From: a virus
Virus record (IMG/VR): IMGVR_UViG_3300046804_003910
Span: 1-57,042 of that record
DNA: 57,042 nt
Reading direction: 5' to 3' (one strand)
Part shown: in pieces, positions 1 through 4,315 of the stretch
How the letters are laid out: each line of letters begins with the position of its first letter
How positions within the stretch are numbered: the first letter of the stretch is position 1
Program-made: the position numbers and the translations under genes
The notes under the pieces: generated by a model
Seen by the model: only the letters and a program-made list of their open reading frames with translations
What the model was told of the DNA's origin: nothing
The model's database searches: none

Positions 1-13
1 TAGTGTACGGATG

Positions 14-343
14 TCACCCCTCTGCGAAGGGGGAGACTTCCTCACCGCAGGCGAGGATCGCCGCGTACTGTTCGGCCAGAGCCGCCTTGCGTTCGGGCGA
101 ACCCGGCTTGCCAACCTTCACGATCATCAGATCGTCACCCCCCTTGTAGCGGGGATCGGCCTTTTCGGCCTTGGTCTTGCCAGCACGACGGAGAGCCTTG
201 CGATTGAACTTCAGCACCTTCTCACTACGGATCGGGCCGTACACACCATCGGCCAGGGTCGGCTGGTGGCGGATTGCGATGCCGAGAAAGCACATGCGAG
301 CCTGTCGCTTTGCATCTTCGATGATTTGGAACTTGGTGGCCAT
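14..343 (-). CDS. Small basic protein of unknown function (109 aa)
   Basis: An open frame of 109 codons starting at the ATG at 343, which is preceded by AGAGGAAAA at good spacing. A longer in-frame extension upstream to 442 would run through the promoter at 374-401, so the shorter start is preferred. The protein is rich in Lys/Arg and Ala (AKRQAR, FNRKALRRAGKTKAEKADPRYKGG) and has no signal peptide or membrane segment. I recognise no family. It is the last of nine small minus-strand genes that each have their own promoter. Its G+C-rich third positions match the rest of the left arm and differ from the A+T-rich structural genes on the right. Existence is well supported; function is unknown. 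Confidence 0.75.
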   Translation of the reverse strand: MATKFQIIEDAKRQARMCFLGIAIRHQPTLADGVYGPIRSEKVLKFNRKALRRAGKTKAEKADPRYKGGDDLMIVKVGKPGSPERKAALAEQYAAILACGEEVSPFAEG

Positions 344-373
344 TGTCGTTTTCCTCTTGGTGATGATGAATGG

Positions 374-401
374 ATTATACAGGCCATAAATGCAAATGCA
401 A
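374..401 (-). promoter_or_regulatory. Sigma70-type promoter for the gene at 14-343
   Basis: On the minus strand, -10 TATAAT (374-379) is preceded by TTGCAT (396-401) with a 16-bp spacer. The -10 is perfect and the -35 is only partial. The site lies about 30 bp upstream of the ATG at 343. Confidence 0.6.
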
Positions 402-506
402 TCGCAAAATCCGGATTTTTCTGTCAAGAAACTTTGACACAAAAGCCTAGCATTTTATGCTACTTTGGCACAGCGTTTGCTTATATGTCGTAAGTTGTTG
501 CCTCAT

Positions 507-552
507 AAGACTTTACATCAAACGCCGCCGCCACCGCTCGACGTAAAGTCTT
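507..552. repeat. Long conserved hairpin, copy A
   Basis: AAGACTTTACATC (507-519) pairs with GACGTAAAGTCTT (540-552) around a G+C-rich loop. The same stem recurs at 1495, 1919, 2507 and 3246. The copy sits between the stop of the 566-781 gene and the promoter of the 14-343 gene, where a terminator or insulator would be expected. No strong U-run follows on the minus strand, so the terminator role is an inference. Confidence 0.65.
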
Positions 553-565
553 GCGGCTATTGGGT

Positions 566-781
566 TTACGTTGCGTGAATGAAAACCTTATCACTCGTGG
601 TCTTATTCGTGATGGTCACAATCCAGTTACGACCACTACCATCCTCACGCATGATACCATTCACAAGGCCGGCATAAACCCTACCCTTCGGGTCGATCAC
701 GCTAGTATACTTGCCAGCAATCATGGATGCGAAGATAGTATTGAGGCTGTTCTGTCGATTAGCGTAGGCGGTTCCGAACAT
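566..781 (-). CDS. Hypothetical protein (71 aa)
   Basis: The ATG at 781 has AAGGAAAAG just upstream and a near-perfect promoter 30 bp further (TTGACA-17-TATATT). The protein (MFGTAYANRQ... to ...KVFIHAT) is predicted to be soluble. The segment KYTSVIDPKGRVYAGLVNG followed by RNWIVTITN looks like a short beta-rich fold of the small barrel type, but I cannot assign it to a family. It is one of the individually transcribed left-arm genes and is followed by the long hairpin at 507-552. Role unknown; small early phage proteins that modify host functions are a common class, but nothing in the sequence shows that here. Confidence 0.75.
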   Translation of the reverse strand: MFGTAYANRQNSLNTIFASMIAGKYTSVIDPKGRVYAGLVNGIMREDGSGRNWIVTITNKTTSDKVFIHAT

Positions 782-810
782 TTTCTTTTCCTTGTGGTGA
801 TGATGAATGA

Positions 811-839
811 AATATATCAGAATCTTTTTACCTTGTCAA
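811..839 (-). promoter_or_regulatory. Sigma70-type promoter for the gene at 566-781
   Basis: On the minus strand, TTGACA (834-839), a 17-bp spacer and TATATT (811-816). This is a near-consensus housekeeping promoter with the gene's start about 30 bp downstream. Confidence 0.8.
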
Positions 840-840
840 C

Positions 841-855
841 CCCTCTATCGAAGGG
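841..855 (-). terminator. Short hairpin overlapping the stop of the 845-1066 gene
   Basis: CCCT (841-844) can pair with AGGG (852-855). The stem includes the TAG stop of the upstream gene and abuts the -35 of the next promoter. Equivalent short hairpins occur at 2223 and 2911. It has no U-tract, so it is a weak terminator candidate. Confidence 0.35.
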
Positions 856-1066
856 TAATCAAACCATTGAAGTGCGAGAAGGTAAGGGTAAGAGTCTTTC
901 CAGGGTACTTCTGGTCGATATACGCTTGGGCGGTACTCTTACGATTATCCGTAGCGGCAACGTGCTGCACAACGCTACCACTCTCGTCCATAACCTTCCA
1001 CACCTTTTTCTGTACGATCTTAGGAAGGCTACCGATGAAGTCGTTGATATGAGTTGCTTTTTCCAT
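845..1066 (-). CDS. Hypothetical protein (73 aa)
   Basis: The start is taken at 1066 (MEKATHINDF) because AGAGAAAG lies just upstream and a promoter (TTGACC-17-TAGACT) lies at 1092-1120. A longer frame to 1192 would cross that promoter and the end of the neighbouring gene. The protein starts with a probable helix (DFIGSLPKIVQKKVWKVMDESG) and ends beta-rich (KTLTLTFSHFNGLITLR). No signal peptide, membrane segment or known motif is visible. It is one of the separately transcribed small left-arm genes and its function is not recognisable. Confidence 0.7.
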   Translation of the reverse strand: MEKATHINDFIGSLPKIVQKKVWKVMDESGSVVQHVAATDNRKSTAQAYIDQKYPGKTLTLTFSHFNGLITLR

Positions 1067-1091
1067 TGTCTTTCTCTCTTTCTTTCTTTCT

Positions 1092-1120
1092 AGTCTATCA
1101 TCGGTTTTCAGGTAGGTCAA
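1092..1120 (-). promoter_or_regulatory. Sigma70-type promoter for the gene at 845-1066
   Basis: On the minus strand, TTGACC (1115-1120), a 17-bp spacer and TAGACT (1092-1097), 26 bp before the ATG. The -10 is weaker than in its neighbours. Confidence 0.65.
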
Positions 1121-1137
1121 TACTGTACAAAAGTTTC

Positions 1138-1383
1138 TCAGTAGTAGCCGCAATTCTGAGACAATCCGCGAATTTGTGGCGAGATTTTCCACAGCGGAGG
1201 AAGCACGTTGCTTTCGTGAATCCGCCAGAGTTTCTGGCCGTCGCTTTCGACCACGCTCACTTCTACCAGAATATAGTTGCCCATACTCGACTTCTCGTGA
1301 CCACGCACAGTACCAAGTCGCGTACCGATCTCGCAGTTCCGACGAAACCGAACACTATCACCGATATTGAAAGTGTTTTCCAT
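1138..1383 (-). CDS. Small SH3/KOW-like barrel protein, putative (81 aa)
   Basis: The ATG at 1383 is preceded by AGGAGAG. The N-terminal half (FNIGDSVRFRRNCEIGTRLGTVRGH..., then NYILVEVSVVESDGQKLWRIHESNVLPP) has the 'hG-D-V--G-V' layout of small SH3-like or KOW-like barrels found in many short phage and bacterial proteins. This reading comes from pattern only and could be wrong. The neighbour at 2238-2399 has the same layout. The gene is driven by one of three nearly identical promoter cassettes (1418-1445 with an inverted repeat at 1457-1474). The reaction or partner is unknown. Confidence 0.7.
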   Translation of the reverse strand: MENTFNIGDSVRFRRNCEIGTRLGTVRGHEKSSMGNYILVEVSVVESDGQKLWRIHESNVLPPLWKISPQIRGLSQNCGYY

Positions 1384-1417
1384 CGCTGTCTCTCCTGGGG
1401 TTACTTCTTATATCGAC

Positions 1418-1445
1418 ATTATACCATGGTATGCTTGAGCGTCAA
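1418..1445 (-). promoter_or_regulatory. Cassette promoter for the gene at 1138-1383
   Basis: On the minus strand, TTGACG (1440-1445), a 16-bp spacer and TATAAT (1418-1423), followed by the conserved GTCGATATAA. The same 16-base block TATAATGTCGATATAA is at the promoters at 2430 and 3168. Confidence 0.8.
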
Positions 1446-1456
1446 GCAAAAAGTTT

Positions 1457-1474
1457 CCTTAAAACATCGTAAGG
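1457..1474. promoter_or_regulatory. Inverted repeat CCTTA-N8-TAAGG, copy 1 (candidate operator)
   Basis: The arms CCTTA and TAAGG flank AAACATCG, about 12-29 bp upstream of the -35 of the cassette promoter. The same arms, spacing and position occur at 2469-2486 and 3207-3224, each upstream of the same type of promoter. It could be a binding site for a regulator or a structural remnant. Confidence 0.5.
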
Positions 1475-1494
1475 TTCGTAAGTTGTTGATATAT

Positions 1495-1540
1495 AAGAGT
1501 TTACGTCAAACGCGGGCGCCCCGGCTCGACGTAAAGTCTT
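1495..1540. repeat. Long conserved hairpin, copy B
   Basis: AAGAGTTTACGTC (1495-1507) pairs with GACGTAAAGTCTT (1528-1540), with one or two mismatches. Inside the loop CGGG-CGC-CCCG can form a second stem. It follows the stop of the 1559-1807 gene and precedes the next promoter cassette. It is almost identical to copies C and D. Confidence 0.7.
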
Positions 1541-1558
1541 TAGCCTTAAGGAGTTGCG

Positions 1559-1807
1559 TCAAACCCCCTCGAAATAGTGGTCGGGGCTCGGCGGCTGACC
1601 GAGGTGATCGTTCCACTCTCCCCAAGTCTTACACTTGACCATCGTGCCGGGATGCGCCCACGGCAGGGGTGACGGCGAGTGTCGGACGATTGGGTGATCG
1701 GTCGAAATCGAATCACGGCGACCTTCCTTCCACTCGGTGAAGATGGCGACCGCTTCAGCGGTCAGAGTGCGGATACCGGCGGTGGTGGTCACGGTGATGG
1801 CGTTCAT
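1559..1807 (-). CDS. Hypothetical protein (about 82 aa)
   Basis: The frame is open from an ATG at 1843, but the promoter's -10 (TAGAAT, 1844-1849) directly abuts that ATG, so transcription would begin inside it. The later starts at 1813 or 1807 (MTMNAI... or MNAITVTT...) are therefore preferred, and AAGGG lies 7 nt before the 1807 start. The protein has a Thr-rich N-terminus, then LTAEAVAIFTEWKEGRRDSISTDHPI, and a Pro/Trp-rich C-terminus with WGEWNDH. I recognise no family. It is flanked by long hairpins on both sides, so it is probably transcribed alone. Confidence 0.65.
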   Translation of the reverse strand: MNAITVTTTAGIRTLTAEAVAIFTEWKEGRRDSISTDHPIVRHSPSPLPWAHPGTMVKCKTWGEWNDHLGQPPSPDHYFEGV

Positions 1808-1843
1808 GGTCATGCCCTTGGCGTTGGTGGTTGTGATAAGCAT

Positions 1844-1872
1844 ATTCTACAAAGTATTATCGGCATTGTCAA
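1844..1872 (-). promoter_or_regulatory. Sigma70-type promoter for the gene at 1559-1807
   Basis: On the minus strand, TTGACA (1867-1872), a 17-bp spacer and TAGAAT (1844-1849). The first in-frame ATG follows the -10 immediately, so this promoter decides the start codon of the gene. Confidence 0.75.
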
Positions 1873-1918
1873 GTGGCTTTCTTGAAAAAATCTTTTTTGC
1901 TGTAACTTGTTGTGGCGT

Positions 1919-1964
1919 AAGAGTTTACGTCAAACGCGGGCGCCCCGGCTCGACGTAAAGTCTT
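1919..1964. repeat. Long conserved hairpin, copy C
   Basis: AAGAGTTTACGTC pairs with GACGTAAAGTCTT (1952-1964). Stem and G+C-rich loop are identical to copy B. It lies between the stop of the 1983-2165 gene and the promoter at 1844-1872. The flanking CCTTA-N8-TAAGG repeat is absent here. Confidence 0.7.
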
Positions 1965-1982
1965 TAGCCGTAAGGGTTTAGA

Positions 1983-2165
1983 TCAGGCCACAGCATCCAT
2001 CGCAGCCATCTTTTCCACAGCCCCACGATAGAGGGGGTAGAACTCGTCCAGTGGACAGTTGTTCACGACGAGGGAGCCGTCGATGTAGAGGCAGTACGTA
2101 TTCGGCACTTCGACCGAAACGGTCCAGACGAGCGGGCGAGGATCGTTGATGTTCTTCGGGTTCAT
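1983..2165 (-). CDS. Hypothetical protein (60 aa)
   Basis: The start is placed at 2165 (MNPKNINDPR) because AAGAAAGAGAGAA lies upstream and a TTGACA-17-TAAGAT promoter follows at 2191-2219. The longer frame to 2219 would include the promoter itself. The product has a short beta-rich core (LVWTVSVEVPNTYCLYIDGS, then VVNNCPLDEFYPLYRG) and a helical tail (AVEKMAAMDAVA). No known motif is seen. It is typical in size and setting for the left-arm genes. Confidence 0.7.
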   Translation of the reverse strand: MNPKNINDPRPLVWTVSVEVPNTYCLYIDGSLVVNNCPLDEFYPLYRGAVEKMAAMDAVA

Positions 2166-2190
2166 TCTGTTCTCTCTTTCTTGTGATGGT

Positions 2191-2219
2191 ATCTTATCAA
2201 GCCTTTTGTGGTTTGTCAA
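2191..2219 (-). promoter_or_regulatory. Sigma70-type promoter for the gene at 1983-2165
   Basis: On the minus strand, TTGACA (2214-2219), a 17-bp spacer and TAAGAT (2191-2196), 25 bp before the ATG. Confidence 0.75.
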
Positions 2220-2222
2220 TCC

Positions 2223-2232
2223 CCCTTAAGGG
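2223..2232 (-). terminator. Short palindromic hairpin after the 2238-2399 gene
   Basis: CCCTTAAGGG lies between the stop codon at 2238 and the next -35. It takes the same position as the short hairpins at 841 and 2911. As drawn it has no loop and no U-tract, so a terminator role is tentative. Confidence 0.3.
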
Positions 2233-2237
2233 TGAGC

Positions 2238-2399
2238 CTAGTTGCTCATCCACGATGCTACGGTGGAGAGATCATCGGCCATTTCGACCGTCGATCCATC
2301 AACCAGACGAACAGTCCATACGTTGCCCTCATCAAAGTGCCAGCACACGATCACGCCAGAAACACCGCCAACCACAACCTTGTCACCAATCTCGAACAT
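2238..2399 (-). CDS. Small SH3/KOW-like protein (53 aa)
   Basis: This 53-codon gene has ATG at 2399, GAGGAGA about 7 nt upstream and stop TAG at 2238. It is too short for most gene-length cut-offs but has a textbook ribosome site and its own cassette promoter. The protein runs MFEIGDKVVVGGVSGVI, then CWHFDEGNVWTVRLVDGSTV and EMADDLSTVASWMSN. The pattern 'IGD-VVVGG-SG-I' followed by 'VRLVDGS' is typical of small SH3-like barrels (YodC/DUF2158-type). I infer that fold and cannot name a ligand. Codon use matches its neighbours. Confidence 0.75.
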   Translation of the reverse strand: MFEIGDKVVVGGVSGVIVCWHFDEGNVWTVRLVDGSTVEMADDLSTVASWMSN

Positions 2400-2429
2400 C
2401 TTGCGTTCTCCTCTTTCTCTTATATCGAC

Positions 2430-2457
2430 ATTATACCATATCCATCTTGAGTGTCAA
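2430..2457 (-). promoter_or_regulatory. Cassette promoter for the gene at 2238-2399
   Basis: On the minus strand, TTGACA (2452-2457), a 16-bp spacer and TATAAT (2430-2435), continuing as GTCGATATAA. It is nearly identical to the promoters at 1418 and 3168. Confidence 0.85.
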
Positions 2458-2468
2458 CAAAAAAGTTT

Positions 2469-2486
2469 CCTTACAATACCGTAAGG
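2469..2486. promoter_or_regulatory. Inverted repeat CCTTA-N8-TAAGG, copy 2 (candidate operator)
   Basis: CCTTA-CAATACCG-TAAGG, 12-29 bp upstream of the -35 at 2452-2457. The arms are conserved among all three copies while the centre varies. Confidence 0.5.
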
Positions 2487-2506
2487 TTCGCAAACCATTG
2501 TGGGAT

Positions 2507-2552
2507 AAGAGTTTACGAAAAACGCGGGCGCCCCGGCTCGACGTAAAGTCTT
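2507..2552. repeat. Long conserved hairpin, copy D
   Basis: AAGAGTTTACG (2507-2517) pairs with CGTAAAGTCTT, with the right arm ending at 2552. The G+C-rich loop is the same as in B and C. The last two pairs of the left arm are lost (GAAA in place of GTCA). It follows the HU gene. Confidence 0.65.
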
Positions 2553-2571
2553 TAGCACTAAGGGTTTAGGT

Positions 2572-2856
2572 TCAACCGATCCTTTCGGCCATAACCTTTC
2601 CAGCCTTGAACCGCACCACCCGACGCTCTCCGATCATCACGGTTTCACCCGTGCGTGGATTGCGAGCCTTGCGAGGAGCGGTCACCTTCACGGTGAACAC
2701 GCCGAAGTTTCGCAGTTCGATCCGGCCGGTCGTGGCGAGAGTTTCGATCATGCTATCAAGCGTAGCCTGCACGATCTCGCGGGCCTGATCGCCCGTTACG
2801 CCAACCTTCTCCGCGATCCCCTCAACCATGCTTCGCTTCGTTCCAACCATTTTCAT
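2572..2856 (-). CDS. HU/IHF-family DNA-binding protein (94 aa)
   Basis: The protein has the full HU/IHF layout and length (about 90 aa): a helical dimer domain (SMVEGIAEKVGVTGDQAREIVQATLDSMIETL), the LRNFGVF turn (residues 48-54), and the DNA-binding beta arm with the signature ARNPRTGE (64-71), then VVRFKAGKVMAERIG. HU-type proteins bind and bend DNA as dimers. In a phage they may help genome condensation, replication or promoter control. The start may be 2856 or the second ATG at 2850; GGAG lies 3-4 nt before the first and 9 nt before the second, which favours the second. It has its own promoter at 2879-2907 and is followed by the long hairpin D. Confidence 0.93.
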   Translation of the reverse strand: MKMVGTKRSMVEGIAEKVGVTGDQAREIVQATLDSMIETLATTGRIELRNFGVFTVKVTAPRKARNPRTGETVMIGERRVVRFKAGKVMAERIG

Positions 2857-2878
2857 CGTCTCCAGTGGTGATGTCGCT

Positions 2879-2907
2879 ATTCTACCGAAAGTTTTTCAGC
2901 CTGTCAA
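2879..2907 (-). promoter_or_regulatory. Sigma70-type promoter for the HU gene
   Basis: On the minus strand, TTGACA (2902-2907), a 17-bp spacer and TAGAAT (2879-2884), about 23-29 bp before the start codons. Confidence 0.8.
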
Positions 2908-2910
2908 TCC

Positions 2911-2922
2911 CCCCTATCGGGG
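2911..2922 (-). terminator. Short C4/G4 hairpin after the 2924-3139 gene
   Basis: CCCC (2911-2914) pairs with GGGG (2919-2922) around TATC, fitted exactly between the stop at 2924 and the HU promoter's -35. No U-run follows, so it may act as a pause or insulator rather than a full terminator. Confidence 0.4.
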
Positions 2923-2923
2923 A

Positions 2924-3139
2924 TCATGAAACCCCCATCCAAGCCGCGTTCTCGACGCAGTAATCGTAGAACATATCGTTCAGCACAGCCTCGAAGTTGT
3001 TTTCCGTAAGCCTGCGACGATCACCCGTGAAATCACACTCCGCGAACAACCTACCATCGGGCGTATGCACCAACACCACATGATACGTCTCGCTACCCCA
3101 AATAGCCTTGAGAACGTTATTCACTTTGTTCGTATCCAT
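2924..3139 (-). CDS. Hypothetical protein (71 aa)
   Basis: The ATG at 3139 is preceded by AAAAGGAGAAAGAG and a cassette promoter. The product (MDTNKVNNVLKAIWGSETYHVVLVHTPDGRLFAECDFTGD..., ending DYCVENAAWMGVS) mixes a short beta sheet and a helix. It has no signal peptide, membrane segment or known motif. It is acidic at the C-terminus and has two cysteines. It is the first transcribed gene of the left arm, immediately downstream of hairpin E. Function is unknown. Confidence 0.75.
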   Translation of the reverse strand: MDTNKVNNVLKAIWGSETYHVVLVHTPDGRLFAECDFTGDRRRLTENNFEAVLNDMFYDYCVENAAWMGVS

Positions 3140-3167
3140 CTCTTTCTCCTTTTCTCTTTATATCGAC

Positions 3168-3195
3168 ATTATACCATTCATTCTTAAACTTTCAA
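3168..3195 (-). promoter_or_regulatory. Cassette promoter for the gene at 2924-3139
   Basis: On the minus strand, TTGAAA (3190-3195), a 16-bp spacer and TATAAT (3168-3173), followed by GTCGATATAA. This is the third copy of the cassette. Confidence 0.8.
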
Positions 3196-3206
3196 GAGAA
3201 AAACTG

Positions 3207-3224
3207 CCTTAAAACTTCGTAAGG
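3207..3224. promoter_or_regulatory. Inverted repeat CCTTA-N8-TAAGG, copy 3 (candidate operator)
   Basis: CCTTA-AAACTTCG-TAAGG upstream of the -35 at 3190-3195, in the same relative place as copies 1 and 2. Confidence 0.5.
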
Positions 3225-3245
3225 TTCCGTAAGTCCTTATTCTAC

Positions 3246-3291
3246 AAGACTTTGGCACAGATCGTGCGGATCAAACTCGTCGTAAAGTCTT
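3246..3291. repeat. Long hairpin, divergent copy E
   Basis: AAGACTTT (3246-3253) pairs with AAAGTCTT (3284-3291). The loop is different from B-D but contains its own inner stem, GCAC-AGATC-GTGC. A stem kept while the loop has changed suggests that the structure is what matters. Confidence 0.55.
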
Positions 3292-3456
3292 ACGCCACAA
3301 CACTTTACATCAAGAGGGGGTTTTTTCGTTTCCTACAAGGGCTGGCGTCCATGACAAAACCTCGCCGGTGGTCTAAACATAATAAGGACCATCCAATATA
3401 ATTGGCCAGTTTTCCCCTATATATTTCTCATTCTAAAATAATTCTTAATATTGACA
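3292..3456. other. Gene-free stretch with a partial copy of the neighbouring gene's 3' part
   Basis: Together with the promoter elements above, 3140-3456 holds no gene. At about 3402-3422 the block AATTGGCCAGTTTTCCCC-TATA is a near copy of 3535-3555 inside the next minus-strand gene, where it encodes IWGNWPIV. It therefore looks like a leftover of a small duplication downstream of that gene. No tRNA or clear terminator was seen. A G5T6 tract at 3314-3326 has no obvious stem. Confidence 0.45.
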
Positions 3457-3753
3457 CTAGTAACCATAAGAATATCTGACACCACGATTCCAGCATCCAT
3501 TATGAGAATTCCAAAAACGTGGTCGTTCATTTACAATTGGCCAGTTTCCCCATATAACATTATTATTCTGCACCACTATTGGTTGTTGTACCACAGGAAC
3601 ATACTGAACACTAATTACTGGTTGCACAGGATAGTAAACTACCACAGGATATTGTACCACTACGGGTTGTGGCTGATAATATACAACAGCCCCAACATCT
3701 TGAGCACAACAACATCCACACATTACCATAAATAAAAATAAACTTTTGATCAT
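3457..3753 (-). CDS. Secreted Tyr/Val/Pro/Gln-rich protein (98 aa)
   Basis: The ATG at 3753 is preceded by AAGGAG at good spacing. The N-terminus MIKSLFLFMVMCGCCCAQD is a clear export signal. Cleavage could follow CCCA (signal peptidase I), or MCGC could act as a weak lipobox; I cannot choose. The mature part is a low-complexity run of V/Y/P/Q repeats (VVYYQPQPVVVQYPVVVYYPVQPV, then VQYVPVVQQPIVVQ) and a Trp/Asn-rich tail (WGNWPIV, RFWNSHNGCWNRG). Such repeats occur in cell-surface proteins of several bacterial groups. It lies between a terminator at 3776-3810 and the left arm, and its base composition is A+T-rich. It may alter the host surface, but this is a guess. Confidence 0.7.
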   Translation of the reverse strand: MIKSLFLFMVMCGCCCAQDVGAVVYYQPQPVVVQYPVVVYYPVQPVISVQYVPVVQQPIVVQNNNVIWGNWPIVNERPRFWNSHNGCWNRGVRYSYGY

Positions 3754-3775
3754 TTTAATATCTCCTTAAATAAAA

Positions 3776-3810
3776 ATGGCCACGACTAACATTATATTAA
3801 TCGTGACCAT
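3776..3810 (-). terminator. Rho-independent terminator after the AT-hook gene
   Basis: On the minus strand ATGGTCACGA pairs over 10 positions with TCGTGGCCAT, with one G-T pair. A TTTTTATTT tract follows at 3768-3776. It separates the AT-hook gene from the secreted-protein gene, so the latter needs its own promoter or read-through. Confidence 0.75.
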
Positions 3811-3841
3811 GTTATTGTAATATTACTTTTTTTAGTAAATA

Positions 3842-4075
3842 TCAACTAATAGCAGATTCAATATTAGCCGAATTCCCCACTGGTTTCACCTTTCGTGGAC
3901 GACCCCTACTCTTCTTAAGAGCAAGCTTTCGTCTTTGACGTCTCACCATTGCTGTACTAATATTTTGTCCTGTCATTTTACTCAGAGCAACCCCTAAACT
4001 TTCATCACATAATAGTGTATGGTTTTGTTGAATATAATCAAGTTCGCTCTGAGACCATTTTTTATAATTAGCCAT
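3842..4075 (-). CDS. Small DNA-binding protein with HTH-like core and AT-hook (77 aa)
   Basis: The ATG at 4075 follows GAGGTG. Residues 5-50 (YKKWSQSELDYIQQNHTLLCDESLGVALSKMTGQNISTAMVRRQRRKLALKK) read as a short helical SANT/HTH-like DNA-binding domain of the 'W-x-E/D-D-x-I' kind seen in phage regulators. It is followed by RGRPRKVK (residues 57-64), a classic AT-hook that binds the minor groove of A+T-rich DNA. The N-terminus of the 4916-5728 protein (LSLDEEKYIRDNYASTSLQQIADHLNR) has a similar layout. Its divergent position next to the structural-operon promoter makes it a good candidate regulator of the switch to late expression. Membership in a named family cannot be confirmed. Confidence 0.8.
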   Translation of the reverse strand: MANYKKWSQSELDYIQQNHTLLCDESLGVALSKMTGQNISTAMVRRQRRKLALKKSRGRPRKVKPVGNSANIESAIS

Positions 4076-4093
4076 TTTTCACCTCGTTTATTA

Positions 4094-4124
4094 TTGACAA
4101 ATCCTTCCTGCAACATACTATAAT
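4094..4124 (+). promoter_or_regulatory. Promoter into the structural operon
   Basis: TTGACA (4094-4099) and TATAAT (4119-4124) are perfect hexamers, but the spacer is 19 bp, longer than the optimum. Transcription would start around 4131, 26 bp before the first gene at 4157. The long spacer may mean it needs an activator; the divergent AT-hook protein is a natural candidate. Confidence 0.6.
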
Positions 4125-4156
4125 AGGTGTTGACAAGTTTCTAGCAAGGAATTTTT

Positions 4157-4315
4157 ATGATCAATTTAAATACTTTTAATCCAGACTCTATTGTTGATTC
4201 CGTCTTATCCATTAAAGCTTCAGGATCAATCAATGATGAAGCTATTAATGATTTGCTATTAGAGAACGGAAAAACCATAGCAGAATTACTACATGACCAA
4301 AGCGAAACAGAATAA
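4157..4315 (+). CDS. Small acidic leader protein (52 aa)
   Basis: ATG at 4157 with AAGGA 6 nt upstream; stop TAA at 4313-4315. The protein runs MINLNTFNPDSIVDSVLSIK, then ASGSINDEAINDLL and LENGKTIAELLHDQSETE, is predicted to be mostly helical, and is acidic. It overlaps the next gene by 23 bp in another frame, as expected for translationally coupled phage genes. It is the first gene of the structural operon, directly downstream of the 4094-4124 promoter. I recognise no family. Confidence 0.6.
   Translation: MINLNTFNPDSIVDSVLSIKASGSINDEAINDLLLENGKTIAELLHDQSETE

Noticed and set aside
507-3291. Repeated hairpins as a CRISPR array
   Set aside because: Copies are several hundred bases apart, with genes in place of spacers, and differ in their loops.
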